From Herbidospora cretacea (GTDB taxonomy: Bacteria; Actinomycetota; Actinomycetes; Streptosporangiales; Streptosporangiaceae): DNA of 64,000 nt. How positions within the stretch are numbered: the first letter of the stretch is position 1; every line of letters starts with the position of its first letter. The stretch covers positions 558,001-622,000 of the forward strand of contig NZ_BBXG01000004.1 of assembly GCF_001570605.1 (NCBI RefSeq), written 5' to 3'. The notes below the pieces were generated by a model. The model was not told where the DNA came from, did no database searches, and saw only the letters and a list, made by a program, of their open reading frames with translations. This document shows positions 51,428-60,351 of this stretch, piece by piece. The position numbers and the translations under genes were made by a program.

Positions 51428-52434
51428 CGTACTCCCTGCGGGTCAACAACGACCTGGACATCCCCACCCTGGTCGACCTGGCGCAGCGGGCCGAACGCCA
51501 CGGCTTCGACCAGCTCTGGGTCTCCAACGACCTGTTCCTGCGCTCGGCCCCCGTACTGCTCGGCATCCTGGCCGCCAGGACCGAGCGGATCAAGCTCGGC
51601 GTCGGGATCATGAACCCCTACTCCGTGCACGTCTCGGAGATCGCCATGATGGCCGCCACCATGCGGGAGGCCACCGGCGGCCGGTTCCTGCTCGGCGTCG
51701 CCGCCGGGTCGGCCGAGTTCCTCGGCTGGGCCGGGATCGGGCGTCCCCGCCCGCTGTCCAGAACCGCCGAGGCGGTCACCGTGCTGCGGGCCCTGCTCGG
51801 CGCCGAGGAGCAGCGCGGGGAACTGCCGGAATGGTTCGGTCCGCTGTCCGGGCTGCGGCTGCCGCCGGGCGATCCGGTGCCCGTGTACGTGGGTGCGATG
51901 AGCCCCAAGATGCTCCAGATGGCCGGACGGCTGGCCGACGGCGTGCTGCCGCTGCTCTACCCGCCGGAACACTTCACCACCGCGCGGGGCGAGATCGCCA
52001 AGGGCGCCGAGGAGGCGGGGCGGTCGGTGGACGATCTCGACATCCCGGCCTGCTTCTGGGTGTCGACCGGCGGGGACGACGACCAGGCCCGGCTCGCCAT
52101 GGCCGCCAAGATCGCCTACTACGGGCCGTCGTTCGCGCCCTACCTGCTCGGCCGGGCCGGGCTCGCGGTCGAGGACTTCGGGCCGGTCACGGCCGTCCTG
52201 GAGCGCGACGGCCTCGACGCCGCCGCGCGCCTGGTCGACGACCGGATGCTGTCGCTCGGCATCACCGGGAGCACCGCCGACGTGGTCGGACGCTGCCTGT
52301 CGCTGCGGGCGGCGGGCGCCACCCACCTGTCGTTCGGGCCGCCGCTCGGCCCGGACCTGCGGGAGGCCGTGGAGAAGCTCGGCAGCGAGGTCCTGCCGGC
52401 CCTCCGCGCCGACGAGGGGAGCCGATCTTCATGA
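51424..52434 (+). CDS. LLM-class flavin/F420-dependent oxidoreductase
   Basis: 336 aa from a GTG overlapping the fusion gene's stop. VTYSLRVNNDLDIPTLVDLA, RIKLGVGIMNPYSVHVSEIA, PVYVGAMSPKMLQMAGRLAD and ATHLSFGPPLGPDL define the F420-dependent LLM branch. Second LLM protein of the locus, distinct from the one at 41491 though sharing the RxxLGVxxxNPYSxxxxEIA segment. Likely oxidises or reduces the imported compound or its fragment. Confidence 0.88.
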   Translation: MTYSLRVNNDLDIPTLVDLAQRAERHGFDQLWVSNDLFLRSAPVLLGILAARTERIKLGVGIMNPYSVHVSEIAMMAATMREATGGRFLLGVAAGSAEFLGWAGIGRPRPLSRTAEAVTVLRALLGAEEQRGELPEWFGPLSGLRLPPGDPVPVYVGAMSPKMLQMAGRLADGVLPLLYPPEHFTTARGEIAKGAEEAGRSVDDLDIPACFWVSTGGDDDQARLAMAAKIAYYGPSFAPYLLGRAGLAVEDFGPVTAVLERDGLDAAARLVDDRMLSLGITGSTADVVGRCLSLRAAGATHLSFGPPLGPDLREAVEKLGSEVLPALRADEGSRSS

Positions 52435-53669
52435 ACTCGACCGTCCTGACCGGCTGCACGGTGGCCGACGCCCGCGTCCTGGACGGCGTCGCCCCGCTGC
52501 GGGACGCCGCCGTGTGGGTCCGCGGCGACCGCATCGCCGCCGTCGGCCCCGCCGACGAGATCCTGGCCCTGGCCGGGAGCGACCACCCGCGCGTCGACCT
52601 AGGCGGCGCCTTCCTGACGCCCGGCCTGGTCAACATGCACACCCACCTGTCCCTGTCGCTGCCCGGCGAGGGCGGCGACGCGGTCAAGAACCTCGGCCCG
52701 CACGACCTGGCCCACTACATGGCCGACGGCGCGCGCCGGACCCTGCTCTGCGGGGTGACCACCGTGCGCTGCGTCGCGGAGAAGGACCACGCCGACTTCG
52801 CGCTGCGCCGCGCCATCACCGCGGGCCGCGTGACCGGCCCGCGCGTTTTCACGGCCGGACGCGCCCTGGTCTCCACCGGCGGCCACGGCCACGAGGGCAC
52901 CGACACCCTGGAGTGCGACGGGGCCGACGGCTTCCGCCGGGGCGTGCGCGCACAGGTCAAGGCCGGCGCCGACCTGATCAAGGTGATGATCTCCGGCGGC
53001 ATCGCCGGCGAGCACGAGGACATCCACACCCGCCAGCTCTTCACCGACGAACTGGCCGCCGTCATCGAGACCGCCCACGCCTGGGGCCGCAAGGTCACCG
53101 CCCACGCGGGCCCCGCCCCCGTCATCGCCGAGGCGGTGGACCTCGGCCTGGACTGCGTCGAACACGGCTACCAGCTCACGCCCGAGGTGGTCGCGGCGAT
53201 GGCCGCCCGGGGCACCGCGCTGGTGCCGACCCTGCTGGTCACCCGCTGCAAGGCGTTCTTCGACGAACTCGGCGTGCCCGAGTGGATGCAGCGGCGCTCG
53301 CTCGGCGCGGGCCCCCGCCACCTGGAGAGCTACACGATGGCCCTGGCGGCCGGGGTGGAGGTGCTGCTCGGCAGCGACATGCCCCCGTTCTGGCACTTCG
53401 AGGGCACCAACGCCACCGTCCGCGAACTGGAGCACATGTCCGACGCCGGCCTGGGCCCCGCCCGGGCGCTGCACGCCGGGACCCTGGGCCCGATCCGCTG
53501 GCTGGAGGCGGAGCCGGACCTCGGCACCGTCGAGCCGGGCAAGTACGCCGACCTGATCGCCATGGACGCCGACCCGCTGGAGTCGACGTCGGCGTTCCGG
53601 GGGGTGCGCTGGGTGATGTCCGGCGGCCGGATCGTCCGCGACGACCGGAACGGGGGGACCCTCTCATGA
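52431..53669 (+). CDS. Amidohydrolase family protein (imidazolonepropionase/prolidase-like)
   Basis: 412 aa. Metal-dependent hydrolase: FLTPGLVNMHTHLSLSLPG (HxH), the carboxylated-Lys region VKAGADLIKVMISGG, VTAHAGP and CVEHGYQ (metal His), and LLGSDMPPF with the catalytic Asp. It resembles Xaa-Pro or N-acyl-D-amino-acid type amidohydrolases that act on C-N bonds outside peptides. ATGA overlaps on both sides tie it to the LLM and NTF2-like genes. Confidence 0.9.
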   Translation: MNSTVLTGCTVADARVLDGVAPLRDAAVWVRGDRIAAVGPADEILALAGSDHPRVDLGGAFLTPGLVNMHTHLSLSLPGEGGDAVKNLGPHDLAHYMADGARRTLLCGVTTVRCVAEKDHADFALRRAITAGRVTGPRVFTAGRALVSTGGHGHEGTDTLECDGADGFRRGVRAQVKAGADLIKVMISGGIAGEHEDIHTRQLFTDELAAVIETAHAWGRKVTAHAGPAPVIAEAVDLGLDCVEHGYQLTPEVVAAMAARGTALVPTLLVTRCKAFFDELGVPEWMQRRSLGAGPRHLESYTMALAAGVEVLLGSDMPPFWHFEGTNATVRELEHMSDAGLGPARALHAGTLGPIRWLEAEPDLGTVEPGKYADLIAMDADPLESTSAFRGVRWVMSGGRIVRDDRNGGTLS

Positions 53670-54043
53670 CCGTCTCCGACGTCGCCGCCGCCCTCGACGA
53701 CATGTACGACGCCTTCCTGGCCGGTGACCGCGCCCGGTTCGACAGCCACCTCCACCCGGAGGTGACCACCTGGGAGACCCACCTGCCCGGCCCTCTGCGC
53801 ACCCGCGCGGAACTCGACGCCTACCGCGCCGAACGGGACGCCGCCGGGCCCCGGCCGCCGCTGGAGTCGCTGACCACCGGCGAGATGCGCGTCGACGTGT
53901 GGGGGGACACCGCCGTGGCCCGTTACGTGCTGGTCGCGGTCGCGCCGGGGGAGGAGCCCGAGCACACCCGGGTCACCGACGTGCTGCGGCGGTCGCCGAC
54001 CGGCTGGGCCATCGTCCACCACCACGCGGAACTCGTCCGTTAG
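53666..54043 (+). CDS. NTF2/SnoaL-like protein
   Basis: 125 aa. One cone-shaped NTF2-like domain: ALDDMYDAFLAGDRARFDSH, WETHLPGPLRTRAELDAY, DTAVARYVLVAVAP and WAIVHHHAELVR. Members are isomerases, hydratases or binding proteins for small molecules. Last gene of the operon and the second NTF2-like domain in it (the other is inside the triple fusion). Its TAG stop overlaps the convergent kinase's TAA in TTAG. Confidence 0.87.
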   Translation: MTVSDVAAALDDMYDAFLAGDRARFDSHLHPEVTTWETHLPGPLRTRAELDAYRAERDAAGPRPPLESLTTGEMRVDVWGDTAVARYVLVAVAPGEEPEHTRVTDVLRRSPTGWAIVHHHAELVR

Positions 54044-55530
54044 GCCCCGACGCCCTTGGACACCCGCCGCGCGTCCCTGACGAGGGTCGCCGTGGCCCGG
54101 CTCAGCAGCCCGACCGGGCTCGGCCTCCCGGCGGGACGGTCGTCGGCGGCCTGACGAGGGGCCTCGGGAACAGGCTCCGACGAGGGGCCGCGCTGAGGGA
54201 GGCGCAGCACGAAACGCGCGCCCCGGTCGCTGTCCTCGACGGTCAGGGTGCCCTGGTGGGCCTGGGCGATCTCCCTGGCGATGGCCAGGCCGAGCCCGGT
54301 GCCTCCGGCGTCGCGGGCGCGGGCCGCGTCCAGGCGGGTGAACCGTTCGAAGACCCGTTCCCGGTCCTCGACGGCGAGCCCGGCGCCGTCGTCCTGGACC
54401 TCCAGGACGGCGATCCCGTTCTCGGCCCGCACGGTGACGGTGATCTGCGACGTGGCGTGCCGTTCGGCGTTGTCGAGGAGGTTGACCAGGACCCGGGAGA
54501 TGCGGAGCTGGTCGATGTCGACGCACACGCCCGGCTGGAGACGCCGGACGATCTTCGCGCGAGGGGGCCGCTGGTCCAGTTCGGCCCCGGCCAGGCTGGA
54601 CAGGTCGGTCGGCTCGCTGCTGAGAGGCGCGCCCGCGTCCAGGCGGGCCAGGGTCAGCAGGTCGGTCACGATCGCGTGGAGCCGGTCCACTCCCGTCAGC
54701 ACGGTGGTGGCCACCGTCGGCCAGTCGGCGTCCTCGGGGTGGGCGAGCGCGTCGTCCAGTTGCAGGCGCATGGCCGTGATCGGGCTGCGCAGGTCGTGGG
54801 AGGCGTCGGAGGTGAAGCGGCGCAGCCGCTCGTAGGCCTCCTCCAGGCGGTCCAGGGTGCCGTTGACCGTGTCGGCCAGGACCTTCACCTCCTCGTAGGT
54901 GTCGTAGACGCCGGGCACCGGGACCCGGCGTTCGAGCTGGGCGGCGGTGATGTCGGCCAGCTGCCGCTGGATCGCGGCGACGGGCTTCACGGCCTTGGTG
55001 ATGTCCCGGAACACCCATCCGGTGACCGCCACGGTCACCAGCAGGGACGTGCCGATCGCGAGGAGGACGGCGGTGGAGTTGCCGTACCAGGGGACGGTGG
55101 GGGTGGCCACGTACAGTGACCAGATGCCGTCCGGCTGGTAGACGTTGATCGACGTCACGGTCCGGCACCCGTCCAGGCCCACGGGGGAGCACAGGACCCG
55201 GGTGGCAGCCAGTTTGTCGCCGGGGGGGTGAAAAGTGGCCATCGGCGGTTGGCCGACCAACTGGCTGCTCGCCGCGACCACGTTGTCGTGGGCGTCCAGG
55301 ACCTGGACCGCCTCGTCGTCGGCGTGGGGCAGCACGGAGGGCAGCCGCTTCTGCTGGATCTGCGACTCGACGCTGTTCCAGGCCGACAGGCCCTGCTGCA
55401 GCGCGTTGTCGCTCTCTTTGCCGCCCACGTACATGAGGAAGAGGAAACTCAGCCCCAGGCACATGAGCACCATGAGAACGCCGGTGGCGAGTGTCCTGCG
55501 CGTGCGGAACGAGGGCCGTCGCCTACCCAC
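54040..55530 (-). CDS. Sensor histidine kinase without adjacent response regulator
   Basis: 496 aa from GTG 55530 (GGGAGG upstream); ATG 55560 and ATG 55599 are in-frame alternatives. TM1 ~13-35, an extracytoplasmic sensor of ~115 residues, TM2 ~151-174, HAMP, HisKA with FTSDASHDLRSPITAMRLQL (phospho-His ~245), and HATPase_c with NLLDNAERHA, DDGAGL, RFTRLDAARARDAGGTGLGL. All kinase boxes are intact. No response regulator lies on either side, so the partner is elsewhere. It is followed convergently by the NTF2-like gene. Confidence 0.9.
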   Translation of the reverse strand: MGRRRPSFRTRRTLATGVLMVLMCLGLSFLFLMYVGGKESDNALQQGLSAWNSVESQIQQKRLPSVLPHADDEAVQVLDAHDNVVAASSQLVGQPPMATFHPPGDKLAATRVLCSPVGLDGCRTVTSINVYQPDGIWSLYVATPTVPWYGNSTAVLLAIGTSLLVTVAVTGWVFRDITKAVKPVAAIQRQLADITAAQLERRVPVPGVYDTYEEVKVLADTVNGTLDRLEEAYERLRRFTSDASHDLRSPITAMRLQLDDALAHPEDADWPTVATTVLTGVDRLHAIVTDLLTLARLDAGAPLSSEPTDLSSLAGAELDQRPPRAKIVRRLQPGVCVDIDQLRISRVLVNLLDNAERHATSQITVTVRAENGIAVLEVQDDGAGLAVEDRERVFERFTRLDAARARDAGGTGLGLAIAREIAQAHQGTLTVEDSDRGARFVLRLPQRGPSSEPVPEAPRQAADDRPAGRPSPVGLLSRATATLVRDARRVSKGVGA

Positions 55531-55626
55531 CGGCCCTCCCTTTGCCCGACTGCTGTCCATATGGGCAAGGAACCCCGATGACCAGCCAAAACTTCCCATC
55601 GGCAGGCAAAGTTCCAGGGGCCAGGG

Positions 55627-57354
55627 TCAGAGAGGGGGATAGGCGTTCCTGACGAGGGTCTCGAAATAGGACGGCCAGAAGATCCCGTAGGCCGGTCCTC
55701 CCGGCGTGGCTCCGGACGGCCGGTACGACCCGCTCGGAGGGGTGTAAGTGGGGTCGCACCACCGGTTGGGGCCGTCGCTCGCGCCGTCCGACTCACCCGG
55801 CGGCCGGGCCCAGACGTAGGCGTCGACCCCAGGCTTCGGAGCGGCGGCCGGACGCTCGCCGATGCCCGCGTTGAGCTGGTTGCACCAGTTGTAGCGGTTG
55901 ATGCGCCGGTCGAGCCTCGACTGGTCGACGTAGGTGTTGACGTCCCAGGAGACGCTGACGGCGGTCGGCCTGGCCGGCCCGCCCCAGCCGTTGCGCGAGG
56001 TGTCGATCAGCATGCCGATGTCGGCGGGCAACCCCGCCCCGATGAGGGCGGTCCGCAGGAACCGGGTGTAGTCGTCCTCGTCGATGTGGGGGTTCCAGTC
56101 GACCCACCGTGACCACAGGAGCGGCTGGCCGGTGACCAGCTTGGCGGTGTCCGGCAGGAAGATCTCCTCGACGGGGACGTAGTTGGCGACGTTGGTGACG
56201 AACCCGTCCACCCCTGGGGTCCCCTCGACGACGTCGGCCAGCAGCTCGACGAAGGGCCCCGACACCTCGGTCCAGCCGGCGACCGACGACCGGGCCGCGT
56301 CCAGGTAGACGTAGACGTTCGGGACCGCCCTGAGGGCCGTGATGGCCTGACGGATGCCCTGGACATAGACCCCTGAGGTGCGCGCCTCCACGCAGGGGGG
56401 ATCCTGGGGCCAGCTGACCATGCTGCCCAGCGTCTCCGGCTCAAGGAGGGTGACGATCCTGAGCGGGGCGTAACGGGGGTCGGCCAGGATGGCCGCGATG
56501 GGATCCACGAACTGGCTCCGGTACGCCGCCACCCCCGCCGCCGTCATCGGGAACTCCGCCGTGGGCCACCACGACGTGCAGTCCTTGCCCGGCAGGTCGC
56601 TCAGCACGAGCGTGACCACGACGGGATCCGTGTTCCCCTGCGACAGGGCCTGGACGAGTGCCCGATCAAGGTGCCCCCGCAACCCCAGGCCACCCTTGAC
56701 GGACCCGATCGCCGCCACCGAGTCCAGCCACAGGGCGGTCGGCTGGAACGCGACCTTCCGCATCGCGGTCCCGACCTCACCACCGGCGGCGGTGGCGGCG
56801 GCATTGACGTTCCCGACGTAGTCGGGGTTCAGGTAGCCCCGCGCCCCGAGGTAGGGGTTGTCGACCCGCCCAGGCGTGGGCGACGGGGAAGGGCTGGGCG
56901 AAGGGGAGGGGCTGGGCGTCGGGCTCGGGGAGGGGCTCGGGGAGGGGCTCGGGGAGGGGCTTGGTGATGGGGGGCCGCCGCAGGTGGTGCCGTTGAGGGT
57001 GAAGCTGGTGGGGGAGGGGTTGGCGGTGGTCCAGCGGCCGTTGAAGCCGAGGGTCACCGTCGCGCCCGGTGCGAGAACCCGGTTGTACGGCTCGTTCTCG
57101 GCCTGGACCCGCGCTCCGGACTGGCTCCACCGCGCCGACCAGCCGTGGGTGATCGTCTGCCCGGCGGTGAAGTCGAACCGCAGCGTCCAGCCGTCGACCC
57201 GGTCGCCGGTGTTCTTGATGGTGATCACCGTGGTGAACCCACCCGGCCACGTGGTCGCCCCGTAGGTCACCACACATCCCGGAGCGGCCCAGGCCACCCC
57301 CGGCAGCAGGCCGAAAACGAGTACAACCCCGACAAGCACGCGCAGGAGCCTCAT
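55627..57354 (-). CDS. Secreted GH6 cellulase with N-terminal CBM2
   Basis: 575 aa. Signal peptide (LLRVLVGVVLVFGLLPGVAWA), CBM2 cellulose-binding domain (~26-127, flanked by Cys as CVVTYG...TTCGG), a Ser-Pro linker (~128-161, a dozen PS repeats) and a GH6 domain (~165-575). GH6 signatures: LSDLPGKDC, YVYLDAARSSVAGW, DTSRNGWGG and WARPPGESDG. In most GH6 enzymes the last motif reads WVKPPGESDG; the Lys is Arg here. The enzyme hydrolyses beta-1,4-glucan outside the cell. No CebR-type operator was seen upstream. Confidence 0.93.
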   Translation of the reverse strand: MRLLRVLVGVVLVFGLLPGVAWAAPGCVVTYGATTWPGGFTTVITIKNTGDRVDGWTLRFDFTAGQTITHGWSARWSQSGARVQAENEPYNRVLAPGATVTLGFNGRWTTANPSPTSFTLNGTTCGGPPSPSPSPSPSPSPSPSPTPSPSPSPSPSPSPTPGRVDNPYLGARGYLNPDYVGNVNAAATAAGGEVGTAMRKVAFQPTALWLDSVAAIGSVKGGLGLRGHLDRALVQALSQGNTDPVVVTLVLSDLPGKDCTSWWPTAEFPMTAAGVAAYRSQFVDPIAAILADPRYAPLRIVTLLEPETLGSMVSWPQDPPCVEARTSGVYVQGIRQAITALRAVPNVYVYLDAARSSVAGWTEVSGPFVELLADVVEGTPGVDGFVTNVANYVPVEEIFLPDTAKLVTGQPLLWSRWVDWNPHIDEDDYTRFLRTALIGAGLPADIGMLIDTSRNGWGGPARPTAVSVSWDVNTYVDQSRLDRRINRYNWCNQLNAGIGERPAAAPKPGVDAYVWARPPGESDGASDGPNRWCDPTYTPPSGSYRPSGATPGGPAYGIFWPSYFETLVRNAYPPL

Positions 57355-57500
57355 GGCACCCCCCGGACGCGGAGACCGACCCCCGATCGTCCCCCCGGAG
57401 GACCCGCCCCCGGCAACCTGGGCCGACGAACCACCAGGTCAGTCCTGAACCTTTCACCCCGTGGCGAGGTTCCCGCCGCGATGATCTTCAGCGGGCCGGG

Positions 57501-57836
57501 TCACATGTGCGCATCGTCCCGGAACCCGTACCAGGGCCCTTTCAGGTGGCGGGTCTCCGCCGGCCGGCCGTCCGGGCTCCAGATGTAGCCGTAGCCGTCC
57601 TGCCCCCATGTACGACCCCGGTAGAACACGACCTGGCCGTTCTCCTCACGAATGAACATGAACGAGAGCAGCCCGACGTCGGCGTCCCGGATCTCGACGC
57701 CGTCCTCCAGCGTGCGCGCGAACTCCTCCATCTCCTCGGACGAGTACGCGAAGCGCAGGTCCTCCGCCCAGGGCACGGCCACGACGAGCCCGACCGCCAG
57801 GACCGCCGCGCCCACATACAGCTTCCGTCTGGCCAT
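57501..57836 (-). CDS. Small membrane-anchored or secreted hypothetical protein
   Basis: 111 aa. Basic start then a hydrophobic segment (KLYVGAAVLAVGLVVAVPWA, ~5-24), which may be an anchor or signal peptide. The rest is acidic at first (EEMEEFARTLEDGVEIRDAD), then aromatic-rich (VVFYRGRTWGQDGYGYIW). Not recognised. Good coding character and GGGG before the ATG support a real gene. Confidence 0.6.
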   Translation of the reverse strand: MARRKLYVGAAVLAVGLVVAVPWAEDLRFAYSSEEMEEFARTLEDGVEIRDADVGLLSFMFIREENGQVVFYRGRTWGQDGYGYIWSPDGRPAETRHLKGPWYGFRDDAHM

Positions 57837-58527
57837 CGCCCCATTCTGAAGTCAGGCGCTCATCGCCGTGCGCGAAGGTTCGCCCGGGGATCGCTGTTCT
57901 GCTTCGACCCAGGTCCACCTGCCGCATTCGGTGGCGGTTCCGTCGAAAGCGGGGGAGCGCCTCATCCGACGCAGAGCCCAGCTCCTCGCTGCGCAGGTCG
58001 TCCAGGAGAGTGGCGCCCGCCGAGGAACACGAGCGCCACTCCCTACCTCTTCCTGAGCAACCGACGCGTTCGAGCCGACTCCATCTGGCGAAAGATCAGC
58101 ACGGACGACCTGCTTAGAAATCTACTTTGTAAAGGCGTCGGGTTGTTACGTAATTGATCTTGATACCAAACTCAAAAACCAGCACCAATGCCCAAGCCGC
58201 GCTCTGGCCGGGCTGCCCGTCACAGACAAGGGGTGCTCGCGGCACTCAGGAGGTCCGGAGGATGTGGCGCGGCGGCCAGGACGAGATACGCACCAGTGGT
58301 CCATGCGCGGGCGCGCTCGTGGAATCAAGGTCCGGTGGAATCGTCGCAGGGGAGCGCATAGGGGGTTGAGGAGCATCCATGTCAGATCGTGCGCCAAGCC
58401 GCCGCGGCCTCGGGCTGCGCTGCTGGACGGCCCCTACCGCGAGGTCGCCACACGGGTGTCGGCGAACTCCCAGATCGTGTTCGACGACGATAACCGCCTC
58501 TTGGGACGCCGGGGTGGCGTGTGTTCG
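57837..58527. other. ~690-bp region without a convincing gene
   Basis: Open frames here lack the codon bias of neighbouring genes. A patch at 58090-58190 is AT-rich for this genome. On the plus strand 58030-58150 reads ATPYLFLSNRRVRADSIWRK, faintly like the end of a tyrosine recombinase, but no longer match follows. Probably degraded sequence. Confidence 0.5.
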
Positions 58528-59400
58528 TCAGGGTGTCTGTGGGCGCGGGGCGTCCGCCGGTCTGCCGGGTGCTGTAGCGGTGGACTCGGGGTGTGAGAGT
58601 GCGCCGAGGAGCCGCAGTTTCTCGTCGCTGTCGCTGTCCTTGTCGGGGTAGTAGACGACGAGGATGACGTCGCCGATGGCGAGTTTGTCGCGGTGGAGGC
58701 GTAGTTCGCCGACGACGGGGTGGTGGACGGTGGTCGTGCCTCCTTCGAGGCTGCGGACGTCGTGGCGGGCCCACAGGGTGCGGAAGCGCTGGCTGGAGAG
58801 GGCGAGTTCTCCGACGAGTTCGACGAACCGGGGGTTGTCGGTGTCGTCCCCGATGGTGGTGCGAAGGGCGGCGATGAAGTCGGCGGTGGCTTTGGTCCAG
58901 TCCTGGTGGAAGGCTTGTTCCTCTGGATCGAGGAGGAGGGAGCGGAGCCGGTTCTGGCCGGGTTGCAGGCGGGGGGAGAGCGCGACTGCCATGGGGTTGG
59001 AGGCCAGGACGTCGAAGGCGCGCCCTTCGACGAAGGCGGGGATCTGGAGGTGGGCGAGGAGTTCGTGGACGCGCCCGGGTACGTGTTCGGGCCGCTTGCG
59101 CCGCGGCGCCTTGGGGTGTGCCGCCGCGAGGCCGAGCAGGTAGGTCCGCTCGATGTCGTCGAGCCGCAGGACGCGGGCGAGTGATTCGAGGACCTGGGGT
59201 GAGGGGTTGTTGTCGCGGCCCCGTTCGAGGCGGAGGTAGTAGTCGGGGCTGATTCCGGCGAGCAGGGCGACTTCCTCGCGGCGCAGGCCGGGGACGCGGC
59301 GGTTGCCTCCGGGTGGGAGTCCTGCCTGCGCCGGGGAGACCAGCTGGCGCCGGGCGCGGAGGTAGCTGCCGAGCCGGTTGCCGGTTTCCGCGTCCTTCAT
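58528..59400 (-). CDS. XRE-family regulator, MmyB type
   Basis: 290 aa. N-terminal HTH with GLRREEVALLAGISPDYYLR (about residues 38-57), then LERGRDNNPSPQVLESLARV, then the MmyB-like ligand-binding domain (~105-280; VLASNPMAVALSPRLQPGQN and LHRDKLAIGDVILVVYYPDK). Actinomycete genes of this type are commonly divergent from an oxidoreductase that they control, exactly as here with the SDR at 59590. The C-terminus is Pro/Ala-rich. Confidence 0.92.
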   Translation of the reverse strand: MKDAETGNRLGSYLRARRQLVSPAQAGLPPGGNRRVPGLRREEVALLAGISPDYYLRLERGRDNNPSPQVLESLARVLRLDDIERTYLLGLAAAHPKAPRRKRPEHVPGRVHELLAHLQIPAFVEGRAFDVLASNPMAVALSPRLQPGQNRLRSLLLDPEEQAFHQDWTKATADFIAALRTTIGDDTDNPRFVELVGELALSSQRFRTLWARHDVRSLEGGTTTVHHPVVGELRLHRDKLAIGDVILVVYYPDKDSDSDEKLRLLGALSHPESTATAPGRPADAPRPQTP

Positions 59401-59433
59401 ACCGACACCGTAGTGCGGTGCGCGTGTCCCAGA

Positions 59434-59471
59434 GGGGGCCCTGCGAGGACCAGGGAAGGCGGGGGCCCTGC
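59434..59471. promoter_or_regulatory. Direct repeats between MmyB-type regulator and SDR genes
   Basis: GGGGGCCCTGC occurs at 59434-59444 and again at 59461-59471, 27 bp apart, midway in the 189-bp divergent region. Candidate binding sites for the MmyB-type regulator. Confidence 0.45.
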
Positions 59472-59589
59472 CAGACCCGGCGGATGCGGTCAAGACTGCG
59501 ACAGCGCTGTTTCGAAAGAGGCAGAGAGCATCACTGCCTGCGCCGCGGGCTTGAACGCCGGCGGCGCCCTGGATTGAAGGGAAGATCTT

Positions 59590-60351
59590 GTGGATCTCTC
59601 CAACCGTACTGTTCTCGTCGTGGGCGGGACCTCGGGTATCGGGCGGGAGCTGGCCCGGCGGTTCGCTGCGGCGGGCAGCGCTGTGGTAGTTGGCGGCCGC
59701 AGCCCGGAGGCGCTTTCGGAACTCGCCGATGAAGGCTTCGGCGCGATCCGTGTCGACGTCACCGACGGTGATTCCGTCGCGGCTGCGCGTGACGTCGTGC
59801 TCGCCCGGTACCCCGAGCTGGACACGGTGGTGACGATGTCGGGCGTCATGCTGCTGGAGGACGTGCGGGACCCCGCGCACTTCGAGGCGGCGGTGACGAC
59901 GATCGACACCAATCTGCTCGGCACGATCCGAGTCGTCGACGCTTTCACCCCGCACTTGGTCCGGCGGGGTTTCGGCGCCTTCGTCACCGTCACTTCCGGC
60001 ATCGCCTTCCTGCCGTTCCCGCCCATGCCCAGTTACGCCGCCTCGAAGGCGGCGGTGCACGCCTATTCCGAGGCGCTGCGCGCGCAGCTTGACGGCACGG
60101 GGGTGGGTGTCGTCGAGCTCGTCCCGCCGGCTGTCGCCAGGGCGGGACAGGAGAAGGTGGTTGCGCACGCGTTGCCGCTCGACGACTTCGCCTCCGAGGT
60201 CATGCGTCTGCTCTCGCAGGATCCCACCCCTCGCGAGATTCTCGTGAAGGGGGTTCTCATGCACCGCTGGGCTGAGCGCGACGGCACCTACGACGCCCTG
60301 GTCGCACAGCGTTCGCAGGCTTTGGCCATGCTCCCCAGCCGCCAAGGCTGA
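59590..60351 (+). CDS. SDR-family oxidoreductase
   Basis: 253 aa from GTG 59590. TVLVVGGTSGIGRELARRFA is the cofactor loop; GGRSPEALS suggests NADP preference; catalytic Ser in TVTSGIAFL and Tyr-x-x-x-Lys in SYAASKAAVH. Related to DltE/YdfG-type classical SDRs. Divergent from an MmyB-type regulator, which probably controls it. Substrate unknown. Confidence 0.9.
   Translation: MDLSNRTVLVVGGTSGIGRELARRFAAAGSAVVVGGRSPEALSELADEGFGAIRVDVTDGDSVAAARDVVLARYPELDTVVTMSGVMLLEDVRDPAHFEAAVTTIDTNLLGTIRVVDAFTPHLVRRGFGAFVTVTSGIAFLPFPPMPSYAASKAAVHAYSEALRAQLDGTGVGVVELVPPAVARAGQEKVVAHALPLDDFASEVMRLLSQDPTPREILVKGVLMHRWAERDGTYDALVAQRSQALAMLPSRQG

Noticed and set aside
56868-56985. Short tandem repeat as a possible CRISPR or minisatellite
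   Set aside because: It encodes the Ser-Pro linker of the GH6 cellulase; no spacers and fully explained by coding.
57868-58157. Possible small plus-strand genes after the 57501 gene
   Set aside because: No ribosome-binding site, codon bias or recognisable motif beyond a weak integrase-like string.
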